Shown: one piece after another, positions 1 to 6,120 of the stretch | Layout: every line of letters begins with the position of its first letter | Numbering within the stretch: the stretch's first letter is position 1 | Position numbers and translations under genes: made by a program | The notes under the pieces: generated by a model | The model's database searches: none | The model's input: only the letters and a program-made list of their open reading frames with translations | Told to the model about the DNA's origin: nothing | DNA from: an uncultured Gemmiger sp. | GTDB taxonomy: Bacteria; Bacillota; Clostridia; Oscillospirales; Ruminococcaceae | Direction: 5' to 3' | Length of the DNA: 11,955 nucleotides | Assembly (NCBI GenBank): GCA_959018215.1 | Contig: CAUEKL010000050.1 | Coordinates: 1 to 11,955 of the forward strand

Positions 1-2
1 AC

Positions 3-143
3 ACCACCCCTTGTCCCGCCGATGAGGACCTGCCGGAAACGGGCGATCTGTCCCGCCCCTGGCTGTGGGTGGTGCTGCTGGGCATAGCCGGTGCCGGGCT
101 GCTGCTGTCGGAAGCTTTCCGCCAGCGCCGTGGGCAGCGGTGA
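3..143 (+). CDS. C-terminal end of an LPXTG cell-wall-anchored surface protein (5' end outside window)
   Basis: Only the last 46 residues are present; the frame is open to the left edge and ends at TGA 141-143. The tail has the full sortase-sorting layout: LPETG (bases 30-44, residues 10-14 of the visible part), then a hydrophobic stretch rich in Trp, Leu, Val and Gly (about bases 57-110), then a short basic end RQRRGQR. In Gram-positive bacteria, sortase A cuts between Thr and Gly of this motif and joins the protein to peptidoglycan, so the missing N-terminal part should be extracellular. What that part does (adhesin, enzyme, other) cannot be told from here. No terminator of its own is visible before the next promoter at 168, so transcripts may run on to the terminator at 319-352. 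Confidence 0.85.
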   Translation, partial: TTPCPADEDLPETGDLSRPWLWVVLLGIAGAGLLLSEAFRQRRGQR

Positions 144-167
144 CCCCCCCGGATTTTCAAAAAACCA

Positions 168-196
168 TTGACGCCGCCGTCCGGCGGGACTATAAT
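168..196 (+). promoter_or_regulatory. Sigma-A-type promoter of the thi operon
   Basis: TTGACG (168-173) and TATAAT (191-196) are separated by exactly 17 nt, close to the housekeeping consensus. The predicted transcription start near 202-204 lies just before the TPP aptamer. The spacer contains a small inverted repeat, CCGCC-N4-GGCGG (174-187), which may be incidental in such GC-rich DNA. Confidence 0.85.
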
Positions 197-205
197 AAGC
201 CCAAA

Positions 206-300
206 CAGAAAAACCGGGGGAGCTCGTGCTGACGGGCTGAGAGGAAGGAATCACCTTCGACCCTTACACCTGATGCGGATAATGCCGCCGTAGGAAGTTG
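206..300 (+). ncRNA. TPP riboswitch aptamer (THI element)
   Basis: The conserved THI-box parts are present in order: GGGGGAGC (216-223), CTGAGA (237-242), ACCTGAT (268-274), the P5 hairpin GCGG (275-278) with loop ATAATG and CCGC (285-288), and CGTAGGAAG (289-297). P2 pairs AGC (221-223) with GCT (236-238); an optional extra hairpin, GAAGG/CCTTC, sits at 244-258. The P1 closing stem is weak, so the outer edges are approximate. This RNA class binds thiamine pyrophosphate. Upstream of thi genes and before an intrinsic terminator, it is expected to turn transcription off when TPP is plentiful. Confidence 0.93.
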
Positions 301-318
301 TGGAAGAAGAACTTTTTT

Positions 319-352
319 CGGGAGGCACCCATTCGGGTGTCTCCCGTTTTTT
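319..352 (+). terminator. Intrinsic terminator, expression platform of the TPP riboswitch
   Basis: A 12-bp stem, CGGGAGGCACCC (319-330) with CGGGTGTCTCCCG side 335-346, contains one G-U pair and an ATTC loop, and is followed by six T (347-352). It lies about 20 nt after the aptamer and 250 nt before thiW, the usual geometry for TPP-controlled attenuation. No strong antiterminator was found; the best visible candidate is a 5-bp pairing of GGGAG (218-222) with CTCCC (341-345). Confidence 0.9.
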
Positions 353-585
353 GTTCACTTTTGGGAAAGGAAGTGGAAAACGGAAGGTCCGCGGCCGTCC
401 GCGGCGGGCAGAGGGGGAGCGCCCTGTGCCCGGTACAGCCAGCGATGGGAAGCCGTGTTCCGGCGTGAGAGGAGGCCAGCGAGCCTCGACCGCAATTTTC
501 CGAGCGAGAGGCAGGGCGGAGCCCTGCAAAAAAAAATCTTGCGGGAAAGTGTCGCTGTGCCGGCCGTTTTCCGCAACCAAACCAA
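353..585 (+). other. Structured, gene-free leader between riboswitch terminator and thiW
   Basis: About 230 nt with no convincing gene but many GC-rich stem-loops. They include CCGCGG-CCGT-CCGCGG (389-404), GAGGC-N6-GCCTC (472-487), a perfect 7-bp stem GCAGGGC-GGA-GCCCTGC (511-527) followed by nine A, and GCGGGAAA/TTTTCCGC (541-548 with 567-574, one G-U) ending 11 nt before the thiW ribosome binding site. None has a T-tract on the plus strand. The run of similar GC-rich hairpins is what an interspersed intergenic repeat or an extra regulatory RNA would look like; neither can be decided from one copy. Confidence 0.5.
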
Positions 586-600
586 AAGGAGCGTTCCGTT

Positions 601-1119
601 ATGAAAAGCAACAAGACCCGTAAACTGGCCCTGGCCGGCGTCTTCTGCGCCGTGGCCGTGGTGGGCAGTATGTTCTCCTTCCCGGTGTTCGGCAGCAAGT
701 GTGCCCCGGTGCAGCACATGGTCAACATCCTGTGCGCCGTGCTCCTGGGACCCTGGTACGGGGTGGGGGTGGCCTTTGTGGCCAGCCTCATCCGCAATCT
801 CACCGGCCTGGGCAGCCTGATGGCCTTCCCCGGCAGCATGTTCGGCGCCCTGCTGTGCGGGGTGGCCTACTGGCTCAGCAAGAACATCCCCCTCACCCTG
901 GTGGCGGAAGTTTTCGGCACCTCCATCCTGGGCGGGCTGTGCGCCTATCCCGTGGCCATCCTGCTCATGGGCCAGAGCGTGGCGGATGTGGCCTTCTACG
1001 CCTACATCGTGCCCTTCCTGGTCTCCACCGCGGGGGGCAGCATCATCGCGGGGGCGCTGGTCTACGGCCTCAAGGGCACCGGTGCCTTGAACACCATGCA
1101 GAAAACACTGGCAAGATAA
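601..1119 (+). CDS. thiW: ThiW, substrate-binding S component of an ECF transporter for hydroxyethylthiazole
   Basis: A 172-residue, very hydrophobic protein with about five or six membrane segments. It matches the ThiW family pattern: a short basic N-terminus, then GSKCAPVQHMVN, LLGPWYG, the loop RNLTGLGSLMAFPGSM and AFYAYIVPF. ThiW is the integral-membrane specificity subunit that is thought to capture the thiazole alcohol (HET) and work with a shared energy module (EcfA, EcfA', EcfT), which is not in this window. The start is ATG 601 with AAAAGGAG at 585-592. It is the first gene behind the TPP riboswitch and is followed after 10 nt by thiM, the kinase for the same substrate. The substrate is assigned from family and context, not from residues. 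Confidence 0.9.
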   Translation: MKSNKTRKLALAGVFCAVAVVGSMFSFPVFGSKCAPVQHMVNILCAVLLGPWYGVGVAFVASLIRNLTGLGSLMAFPGSMFGALLCGVAYWLSKNIPLTLVAEVFGTSILGGLCAYPVAILLMGQSVADVAFYAYIVPFLVSTAGGSIIAGALVYGLKGTGALNTMQKTLAR

Positions 1120-1129
1120 GGAAGATCTC

Positions 1130-1951
1130 ATGTTCGGACCCTACCTGGAAGCGGTGTGCCGTCAGGCCCCGCTCATCCACAACATCACCAACTATGTCAC
1201 CGCCAACGACTGCGCCAACCTGCTGCTGGCCTGCGGGGCGTCCCCCATCATGGCCGACGACCCCGCCGAGGTATCGGAGGTGCAGGCGGCCTGTGCCGGG
1301 CTGCACCTGAACCTGGGCACCCTACACACCGGCACCGTGCCCGCCCTGCTGTCGGCCGGGTGCACCGCCAACGCCCTGGGACATCCCATCGTGCTGGACC
1401 CGGTGGGGGTGGGCATTTCGGCGCTGCGGGGCACCACCGCCCGGCAGCTGCTGGCCGAACTGCAGATCACCGTCATCCGGGGCAACCTGTCCGAGATCAG
1501 GGTCCTGGCCCGGGGCAGCGGCACCGTCCACGGGGTGGACGCCGACGCCGCCGACGCCCTCACCGAGCAGACCCTGGACCGGGTACTCCCCCTGGTGCAG
1601 GACCTGGCCCGGCGCACCGGGGCGGTGGTGGCGGTCAGCGGCGCCATCGACCTGGTGGCGGACGGAAAAACCGCCTATTGTATCCGCAACGGCTGCCCCA
1701 TGATGCGCCGGGTCACCGGCACCGGCTGCCAGCTCTCGGCCCTGACGGCGGCCTTCGTGGCGGCCAGCCCGGACAAGCCCCTGGAAGCGGCGGCCGCTGC
1801 CGTCACCGCCATGGGCCTGTGCGGGCAGATCGCCCAGAGCCGCCTGGGCCCGGGGGAGGGCAACGCCGCTTTGCGTAACCGTATCATCGACGCCATGTAC
1901 AACCTGACACCAAGGCAGCTGGAGGAGGGAGAAAATTTTGAAACTCGATAA
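1130..1951 (+). CDS. thiM: Hydroxyethylthiazole kinase ThiM
   Basis: A 273-residue cytosolic ribokinase-fold enzyme that phosphorylates 4-methyl-5-(2-hydroxyethyl)thiazole with ATP, the salvage route to the thiazole half of thiamine. Family motifs are clear: HNITNYVTANDCAN and GASPIMADDPAEV near the N-terminus, LNLGTL, VLDPVGVG, VIRGNLSEI, and the active-site/anion-hole segment VTGTGCQLSAL with Cys200. Length is normal (about 260-275). Start ATG 1130 is preceded by AAGGA that overlaps the thiW stop, so translation is probably coupled to thiW. The C-terminus overlaps the start of thiE by 14 nt. Together with ThiW it forms an import-and-trap pair for thiazole. Confidence 0.95.
   Translation: MFGPYLEAVCRQAPLIHNITNYVTANDCANLLLACGASPIMADDPAEVSEVQAACAGLHLNLGTLHTGTVPALLSAGCTANALGHPIVLDPVGVGISALRGTTARQLLAELQITVIRGNLSEIRVLARGSGTVHGVDADAADALTEQTLDRVLPLVQDLARRTGAVVAVSGAIDLVADGKTAYCIRNGCPMMRRVTGTGCQLSALTAAFVAASPDKPLEAAAAAVTAMGLCGQIAQSRLGPGEGNAALRNRIIDAMYNLTPRQLEEGENFETR
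1921..1929 (+). promoter_or_regulatory. Ribosome binding site that sets a TTG start for thiE
   Basis: GGAGGAGGG at 1921-1929 lies inside the end of thiM, 8 nt before TTG 1938. The next in-frame ATG (1959) is about 29 nt away, too far for this site, so TTG is preferred. Confidence 0.7.
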
Positions 1952-2579
1952 CACCGCCATGCGGCTGTATGCCGTCACCGACCGCGCCTGGGTGGGGCGG
2001 CAGACCCTGTATGAACAGGTGGAAGCCGCCATCCGGGGCGGGGCCACCTGCGTCCAGCTGCGGGAAAAACACCTGGACAAGGAGGATTTCCTGGCGGAGG
2101 CCCGTCAGATCGCCGCCCTCTGCAAAGCCCACGGCGTGCCCTTCATCATCAACGATGATCTGGACATCGCCCTGGCCTGCGGGGCGGACGGGGTGCATGT
2201 GGGGCAGGACGATATGCCTGCTGCCGAGGTGCGCCGCCTGGCCGGGCGGGACCTGGTCGTGGGCGTCTCGGCCCACAACGTGGCCGAAGCCCGCAAGGCC
2301 GCCGCCGACGGGGCCGACTACCTGGGCGCGGGGGCTGTGTTCACCACCTCCACCAAGCAGGACGTGACCGCCCTCACCCACGAAGGTCTCAAAGCCATCT
2401 GTGAGGCCGTGGACATCCCGGTGGTGGCCATCGGCGGCATCAACGCCCAGAACCTCCTGGAGCTGCAGGGTACCGGGGTGGACGGGGTAGCCGTGGTCTC
2501 GGCTCTATTCGGGGCCCGGGACATCGAGGCCGCCGCCCGGGACCTGCGGGCCCTGTCCGAGGAAATGACCCAAAAATAA
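1938..2579 (+). CDS. thiE: Thiamine-phosphate synthase ThiE
   Basis: A 213-residue TIM-barrel enzyme joining HMP-pyrophosphate and thiazole phosphate to give thiamine monophosphate. Motifs in order: RLYAVTD (9-15), the pyrophosphate-binding QLREK (40-44), INDD (71-74), GADGVHVGQDD (82-92), SAHN (111-114), GAVFTTSTK (132-140), AIGGI (164-168) and VVSAL (187-191). The start used is TTG 1938, which overlaps thiM by 14 nt; a shorter product from ATG 1959 would keep every motif. Being inside the operon next to thiM and thiD fits, since it consumes both their products. A 107-nt gap with two stem-loops separates it from thiD. Confidence 0.95.
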   Translation: MKLDNTAMRLYAVTDRAWVGRQTLYEQVEAAIRGGATCVQLREKHLDKEDFLAEARQIAALCKAHGVPFIINDDLDIALACGADGVHVGQDDMPAAEVRRLAGRDLVVGVSAHNVAEARKAAADGADYLGAGAVFTTSTKQDVTALTHEGLKAICEAVDIPVVAIGGINAQNLLELQGTGVDGVAVVSALFGARDIEAAARDLRALSEEMTQK

Positions 2580-2584
2580 AAAGA

Positions 2585-2615
2585 CAGCGGGCTGTTCTCA
2601 ACGGACGGCCCGCTG
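2585..2615 (+). other. Intercistronic stem-loop 1 between thiE and thiD
   Basis: CAGCGGGC (2585-2592) pairs perfectly with GCCCGCTG (2608-2615) around a 15-nt loop. It starts 5 nt after the thiE stop. There is no T-tract after it, so it is not a standard terminator; it could protect or process the mRNA between thiE and thiD. Confidence 0.55.
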
Positions 2616-2616
2616 C

Positions 2617-2649
2617 GGCGGCAGACCGGGGGCACCACTCTCTGTCGCC
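2617..2649 (+). other. Intercistronic stem-loop 2 between thiE and thiD
   Basis: GGCGGCAGA (2617-2625) pairs with TCTGTCGCC (2641-2649), 9 bp with one G-U and again a 15-nt loop. It begins one nucleotide after stem-loop 1. What follows is A-rich, not T-rich, so termination on the plus strand is unlikely. Confidence 0.5.
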
Positions 2650-2686
2650 TAAGAAAAAATAATGCAATGCAAAAGGAGTTCTTTCC

Positions 2687-3493
2687 ATGAAAACAGCATT
2701 ATCCATCGCCGGAAGCGATTCCAGCGGAGGCGCCGGTATTCAGGCCGATCTCAAGACGATGACCATGAACGGCGTCTTTGCCATGACCGCCATCACCGCC
2801 CTGACCGCCCAGAACACCACCGGCGTACAGGCAATCCAGGAAACCACCCCCGAATTTTTGGCCCAGCAGCTGGACGCGGTGTTTACCGACATCCGCCCCG
2901 ACGCGGTGAAGATCGGGATGGTTTCCTCCCCCGAACTCATCCGCACCATTGCCGAACGGCTGCGGTTCTACCATGCCCAGAACATCGTGGTGGACCCGGT
3001 CATGGTGGCCACCAGCGGAGCCCGGCTCATCCGGCCCGAAGCGGTGGACACCCTGACCCAAGAGCTGCTGCCCCTGGCCAGTGTGGTCACCCCCAACATT
3101 CCGGAAGCGGAACTGCTGAGCGGGCGCACCATCCACAGCCGGGAGGAGATGGAAACGGCGGCCAAAGCCATCGGGGACGCCTACGGCTGCGCCGTCCTGC
3201 TCAAGGGCGGGCACAGCGTGCAGGACGCCAACGACCTGCTGTATGCTGACGGGAACTTCCAGTGGTTTGAGGGCAAGCGGATCGACAACCCCAACACCCA
3301 CGGCACCGGCTGCACCCTGTCCAGCGCCATTGCCGCCAACCTGGCCAAAGGGTTCTCGCTGCCGGAATCGGTGCGCCGGGCCAAGGCGTACATATCCGGC
3401 GCCCTGGCCGCCATGCTGGACCTGGGGCAGGGGAGCGGACCCATGAACCATGCCTGGACCCTGCAAGGGACCTTTGCCGAGGAATCGGACTGA
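2687..3493 (+). CDS. thiD: Hydroxymethylpyrimidine/phosphomethylpyrimidine kinase ThiD
   Basis: A 268-residue ribokinase-fold enzyme that phosphorylates HMP and then HMP-P to HMP-pyrophosphate, the pyrimidine substrate of ThiE. Visible motifs: ALSIAGSDSSGGAGIQADLK at residues 4-23, KIGMVSS, VVDPVMVATSGARL, TPNIPEAELLSG, AVLLKGGH, and the ATP/active-site segment NTHGTGCTLSSAIA with Cys209. Length is typical for the family, and no fused ThiE or TenA domain is present. Start ATG 2687 follows AAAAGGAG with about 9 nt spacing. It sits 22 nt before thiC, whose product it phosphorylates. Confidence 0.96.
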   Translation: MKTALSIAGSDSSGGAGIQADLKTMTMNGVFAMTAITALTAQNTTGVQAIQETTPEFLAQQLDAVFTDIRPDAVKIGMVSSPELIRTIAERLRFYHAQNIVVDPVMVATSGARLIRPEAVDTLTQELLPLASVVTPNIPEAELLSGRTIHSREEMETAAKAIGDAYGCAVLLKGGHSVQDANDLLYADGNFQWFEGKRIDNPNTHGTGCTLSSAIAANLAKGFSLPESVRRAKAYISGALAAMLDLGQGSGPMNHAWTLQGTFAEESD

Positions 3494-3515
3494 ATACAAA
3501 AAGGAGTGTCAAATC

Positions 3516-4826
3516 ATGAGCGAACGGAACTATGCCACCCAGATGGAGGCGGCGCGCAAGGGCATCGTGACCCCCCAGATGGAGATCGTTGCCAAGAAGG
3601 AACGGATGACGGTGGAGGAGCTGATGCCGCTGGTGGCGTCGGGCAAGGTGGTCATCCCGGCCAACAAGAACCACACCTGCCTGGACCCCGAGGGCGTGGG
3701 CTCCATGCTGCGCACCAAGATCAACGTGAACCTGGGGGTCTCCCGGGACTGCAAGGACTACAACGTGGAGATGCAGAAGGTGATGGAGGCGGTCAACCTG
3801 GGCGGCGAGGCCATCATGGACCTGTCCAGCCACGGCAACACCCAGCCCTTCCGCCAGAAGCTCACCCACGAATGCCCGGCCATGATCGGCACCGTGCCGG
3901 TGTATGACAGCGTCATCCACTACCAGCGGGACCTGGACACCCTGAGCGCCCAGGACTTCATCGACGTGGTGCGGCTGCACGCCCAGGACGGGGTGGACTT
4001 CGTCACCCTGCACTGCGGCATCACCCGCAAGACCATCGACCAGATCCGCAAGCACAAGCGCAAGATGAACATCGTCTCCCGGGGCGGCTCCCTGGTCTTT
4101 GCCTGGATGTGCATGACCGGCCAGGAAAACCCCTTCTATGAGTATTACGACGAGATCCTGGACATCTGCCGGGAATACGATGTGACCATCTCCCTGGGCG
4201 ACGCCTGCCGTCCCGGCTGCCTGGCCGACGCCACCGACGTCTGCCAGATCGAGGAGCTGGTCCGTCTGGGCGAGCTGACCAAGCGGGCCTGGGAGAAGGA
4301 CGTGCAGGTCATGGTGGAAGGCCCCGGCCATGTGCCCATGGACCAGATCGCCGCCAACATGAAGGTACAGCAGACCATCTGCATGGGCGCGCCCTTCTAT
4401 GTGCTGGGCCCCCTGGTCACCGACATCGCCCCCGGCTACGACCACATCACCGCCGCCATCGGCGGGGCCATTGCGGCCATGAACGGCGCGGCCTTCCTGT
4501 GCTACGTCACCCCCGCCGAGCATCTGGCTCTGCCCAATGTGGAGGACGTGAAGCAGGGCATCATCGCCAGCAAGATCGCCGCCCACGCCGCCGACATCGC
4601 CAAGGGAGTGCGCGGCGCCCGGGAGATCGACGACAAGATGGGCGATGCCCGCCGGGCCCTGGACTGGGAAGCCCAGTGGGCTTGTGCTCTGGACCCAGAG
4701 ACCGCCAAGGCCATTCGGGCCGACCGCTCCCCCGAACACGAGGACACCTGCTCCATGTGCGGCAAGTTCTGCGCCGTGCGCAGCATGAACAAGGCTCTCA
4801 ACGGCGAACACATCGACATCCTGTAA
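3516..4826 (+). CDS. thiC: Phosphomethylpyrimidine synthase ThiC (radical SAM), short clostridial form
   Basis: A 436-residue enzyme that rearranges aminoimidazole ribotide into HMP-P using S-adenosylmethionine and a C-terminal [4Fe-4S] cluster. Core motifs: NYATQMEAARKG at the start, IPANKNH, RTKINVNLG, AIMDLSSHG, CPAMIGTVPVYD, TLHCG, NIVSRGGS, SLGDACRPG, QVMVEGPGHVP, LGPLVTDIAPGYDHI and YVTPAEHL. The cluster motif is Cys412-x2-Cys415-x3-Cys419, one residue shorter between the last two Cys than the CX2CX4C of long ThiC proteins; I recall clostridial ThiC proteins sharing this form. The long N-terminal extension of proteobacterial and plant ThiC is absent. Start ATG 3516 is chosen because AAGGAG is 9 nt upstream and the residues fit the family; a longer in-frame start at 3450 would overlap thiD. 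Confidence 0.96.
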   Translation: MSERNYATQMEAARKGIVTPQMEIVAKKERMTVEELMPLVASGKVVIPANKNHTCLDPEGVGSMLRTKINVNLGVSRDCKDYNVEMQKVMEAVNLGGEAIMDLSSHGNTQPFRQKLTHECPAMIGTVPVYDSVIHYQRDLDTLSAQDFIDVVRLHAQDGVDFVTLHCGITRKTIDQIRKHKRKMNIVSRGGSLVFAWMCMTGQENPFYEYYDEILDICREYDVTISLGDACRPGCLADATDVCQIEELVRLGELTKRAWEKDVQVMVEGPGHVPMDQIAANMKVQQTICMGAPFYVLGPLVTDIAPGYDHITAAIGGAIAAMNGAAFLCYVTPAEHLALPNVEDVKQGIIASKIAAHAADIAKGVRGAREIDDKMGDARRALDWEAQWACALDPETAKAIRADRSPEHEDTCSMCGKFCAVRSMNKALNGEHIDIL

Positions 4827-4856
4827 GGCTGTCCGTTTGCTGAACATCCCCAACAG

Positions 4857-4908
4857 AAAAGACCCCGCCCTCCGGCAGCCTGCCGGGGAACGGGGTCTTT
4901 TGCTTTTT
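4857..4908. terminator. Bidirectional intrinsic terminator between thiC and the convergent hydrolase gene
   Basis: AAAAGACCCCG (4857-4867) pairs with CGGGGTCTTTT (4891-4901), an 11-bp outer stem, with an inner CCGGCA-GCC-TGCCGG hairpin (4872-4886). The plus strand continues TTTTGCTTTTT. On the minus strand the matching end is also T-rich (CTTTTCTGTTG), so it can end both the thi operon and the minus-strand gene. Confidence 0.9.
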
Positions 4909-4921
4909 GTAAAAACAGGCG

Positions 4922-5731
4922 TTACAGCGCCAGCTCCTCGCCGCTGTGCAGTGCCCGCAGCCGGTCGCCCATGATCTGCTGCATCCGCTCCTGGGCGGGG
5001 CGGCCGGTGCAGTGGCCGGTGTAGAACAGGCATTTGTGATCCAGCAGGGCGCGGGCGGTGTCCTCAATGACCTGCCACTCTTCGGGGGTGTAGTCGGCGC
5101 CCTTTTTCATGTGGAACCCGCTGATGACCACATCCGGGTCCCCGCCGAAAATCTCGGCGTACCGGTCCAGAATGTTCAGGATCCCGTTGTGGGCGCAGCC
5201 GGAAAGCAGCACCCGCTTGCCTTCGGCCTCCACCACCAGACATTGTTCGTGGGCAAAATTGTCCTGCACGGGGGTGCCGTTTTCCACCACCCGCAGTGCC
5301 AGGTTGCTCTGGGGCCAGTACCGCCGCCCGGTGATGCCGCTGAAAAGAGACAGCTCCTCATCCAGACGCAGGTCTCCGTCCACAAACCGGACCTGGGGCA
5401 GGGAGAAAATGGCCTTGTTGATGCCGATGTACGTCTCCCCGTGGTAAAAATCCCGCCCGGCGCCCCGCTGCATCCAGATGGGAGCGCCCGGGGCCCGTTC
5501 GGCCATGCGCAGCAGCCCGCCCGCGTGGTCGTAGTGCCCGTGGCTGAGCACCACCGTGTCCACGGCCCTCAGGTCGATGCCCACCGCGGCGGCGTTGTCC
5601 GCAAAGGCGCCGGTGGCCCCGGTGTCCAGCACCAGCCGGTGCCGGGGCGTCTGCACATACACACTCAGCCCGTGCTCGTGGGCGCAGCCCGGAGCGCCCG
5701 GTGTGTTTTCCATCAGGGTGACAATGCGCAT
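4922..5731 (-). CDS. Metallo-beta-lactamase-fold metal-dependent hydrolase (COG1237-like)
   Basis: A 269-residue cytosolic protein with a clear MBL metal site: HGHYDH at residues 64-69 (HxHxDH), His161 in DNFAHEQ, His181 in SGCAHNGILNIL, and the late GFH (205-207) and TGH (238-240) motifs. The D-N/D-F-x-H-E-Q plus GCxHxGIxNI pattern resembles the COG1237 group, which includes archaeal proteins annotated as dihydropterin-phosphate synthase-like enzymes. The true substrate here is not known. No signal peptide is seen. Start ATG 5731 follows AGGAGGG with 7 nt spacing. It is convergent with thiC and divergent from the TRAP operon, and appears monocistronic. Its neighbours do not define its role. 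Confidence 0.88.
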   Translation of the reverse strand: MRIVTLMENTPGAPGCAHEHGLSVYVQTPRHRLVLDTGATGAFADNAAAVGIDLRAVDTVVLSHGHYDHAGGLLRMAERAPGAPIWMQRGAGRDFYHGETYIGINKAIFSLPQVRFVDGDLRLDEELSLFSGITGRRYWPQSNLALRVVENGTPVQDNFAHEQCLVVEAEGKRVLLSGCAHNGILNILDRYAEIFGGDPDVVISGFHMKKGADYTPEEWQVIEDTARALLDHKCLFYTGHCTGRPAQERMQQIMGDRLRALHSGEELAL

Positions 5732-5768
5732 ACAAAACCCTCCTGCCCGGTGTTTTTACTGTAGTTTC

Positions 5769-5797
5769 AGTATAGCGCACAAAGCCCGTCAAAACAA
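5769..5797 (-). promoter_or_regulatory. Promoter of the MBL-fold hydrolase gene
   Basis: On the minus strand TTGTTT (5797-5792) and TATACT (5774-5769) are 17 nt apart. The start of transcription would be near 5762, about 30 nt before the gene. The overlapping TTGACG is only 12 nt from TATACT and is not favoured. Confidence 0.65.
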
Positions 5798-5849
5798 GAC
5801 AAACGTCTGCTTGCTTCTCATTTTTTGCGGGAAAATCTTGGGCGAACTT

Positions 5850-5873
5850 CCAAAAAATAAATCCCATTTTTGG
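5850..5873. repeat. Inverted repeat, possible operator upstream of the TRAP operon
   Basis: CCAAAAA (5850-5856) and TTTTTGG (5867-5873) form a perfect 7-bp inverted repeat around 10 nt. The centre is about 54 nt before the predicted TRAP transcription start, a usual place for an activator, and about 100 nt upstream of the divergent hydrolase transcription start. The regulator is unknown. Confidence 0.4.
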
Positions 5874-5880
5874 CCAGTTT

Positions 5881-5909
5881 TCGGCTGGACAGCGTCCATC
5901 ATCTATGAT
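5881..5909 (+). promoter_or_regulatory. Possible weak promoter of the TRAP transporter operon
   Basis: A good -10, TATGAT (5904-5909), has only a poor -35 (TCGGCT, 5881-5886) at 17 nt. A weak -35 would fit a promoter that needs an activator. The predicted start near 5916 gives a leader of about 205 nt. Confidence 0.35.
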
Positions 5910-5915
5910 AAGGTT

Positions 5916-6120
5916 TAAGTATGAAGTGCGTCGGTCTGCGTTCCGACGTTCGGATCTTGCTCAGAAACGGCGGCGGTACCGTTAGCGGGACCGTCGCCAT
6001 TTTGCTGCATTTGGATACATACAAAACCGGTGCCGGAAGGAGGTGGACTGCCGGAATCCAAACTGTGCCCCTGCACAGGATCCCAGTTCAAAACTTGTTA
6101 TGGAAAGAAGGGCAGAGCTA
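5916..6120 (+). other. Structured leader of the TRAP operon
   Basis: About 205 nt without a convincing gene. Stem-loops: CGTCGG/CCGACG (5929-5934 with 5943-5948), GGCGGCGGT/ACCGTCGCC (5969-5977 with 5990-5998, one G-U) followed by a weak ATTTTG, and CTGTG/CACAG (6063-6078). A strong GGAAGGAGG at 6034-6042 is far from the dctP start and serves no clear gene. The second stem could act as an attenuator, but the T-tract is short. No known riboswitch class was recognised. Confidence 0.4.

Noticed and set aside
174..187. CCGCC-N4-GGCGG hairpin as a terminator for the LPXTG gene
   Set aside because: The stem is only 5 bp with no T-tract, and it lies within the promoter spacer.
511..536. GCAGGGC-GGA-GCCCTGC hairpin with a nine-A run as a minus-strand terminator
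   Set aside because: On the minus strand the T run comes before the stem, not after it, so it cannot act as a standard terminator.
300..623. Long reading frames on both strands across the thi leader
   Set aside because: They cover the riboswitch, terminator and thiW start, have no matching ribosome binding sites, and their residues look like translated GC-rich non-coding DNA.
3201..5033. A 610-codon minus-strand reading frame opposite thiC
   Set aside because: It mirrors thiC codon structure (rich in Gly, His, Val, Ala and Gln), a common artefact in GC-rich genes; thiC and thiD on the plus strand are certain.
5969..5998. T-box-like GCGGTACCG stretch in the TRAP leader
   Set aside because: The UGGN-containing antiterminator bulge and specifier stem are missing, and a TRAP operon is not a typical T-box target.
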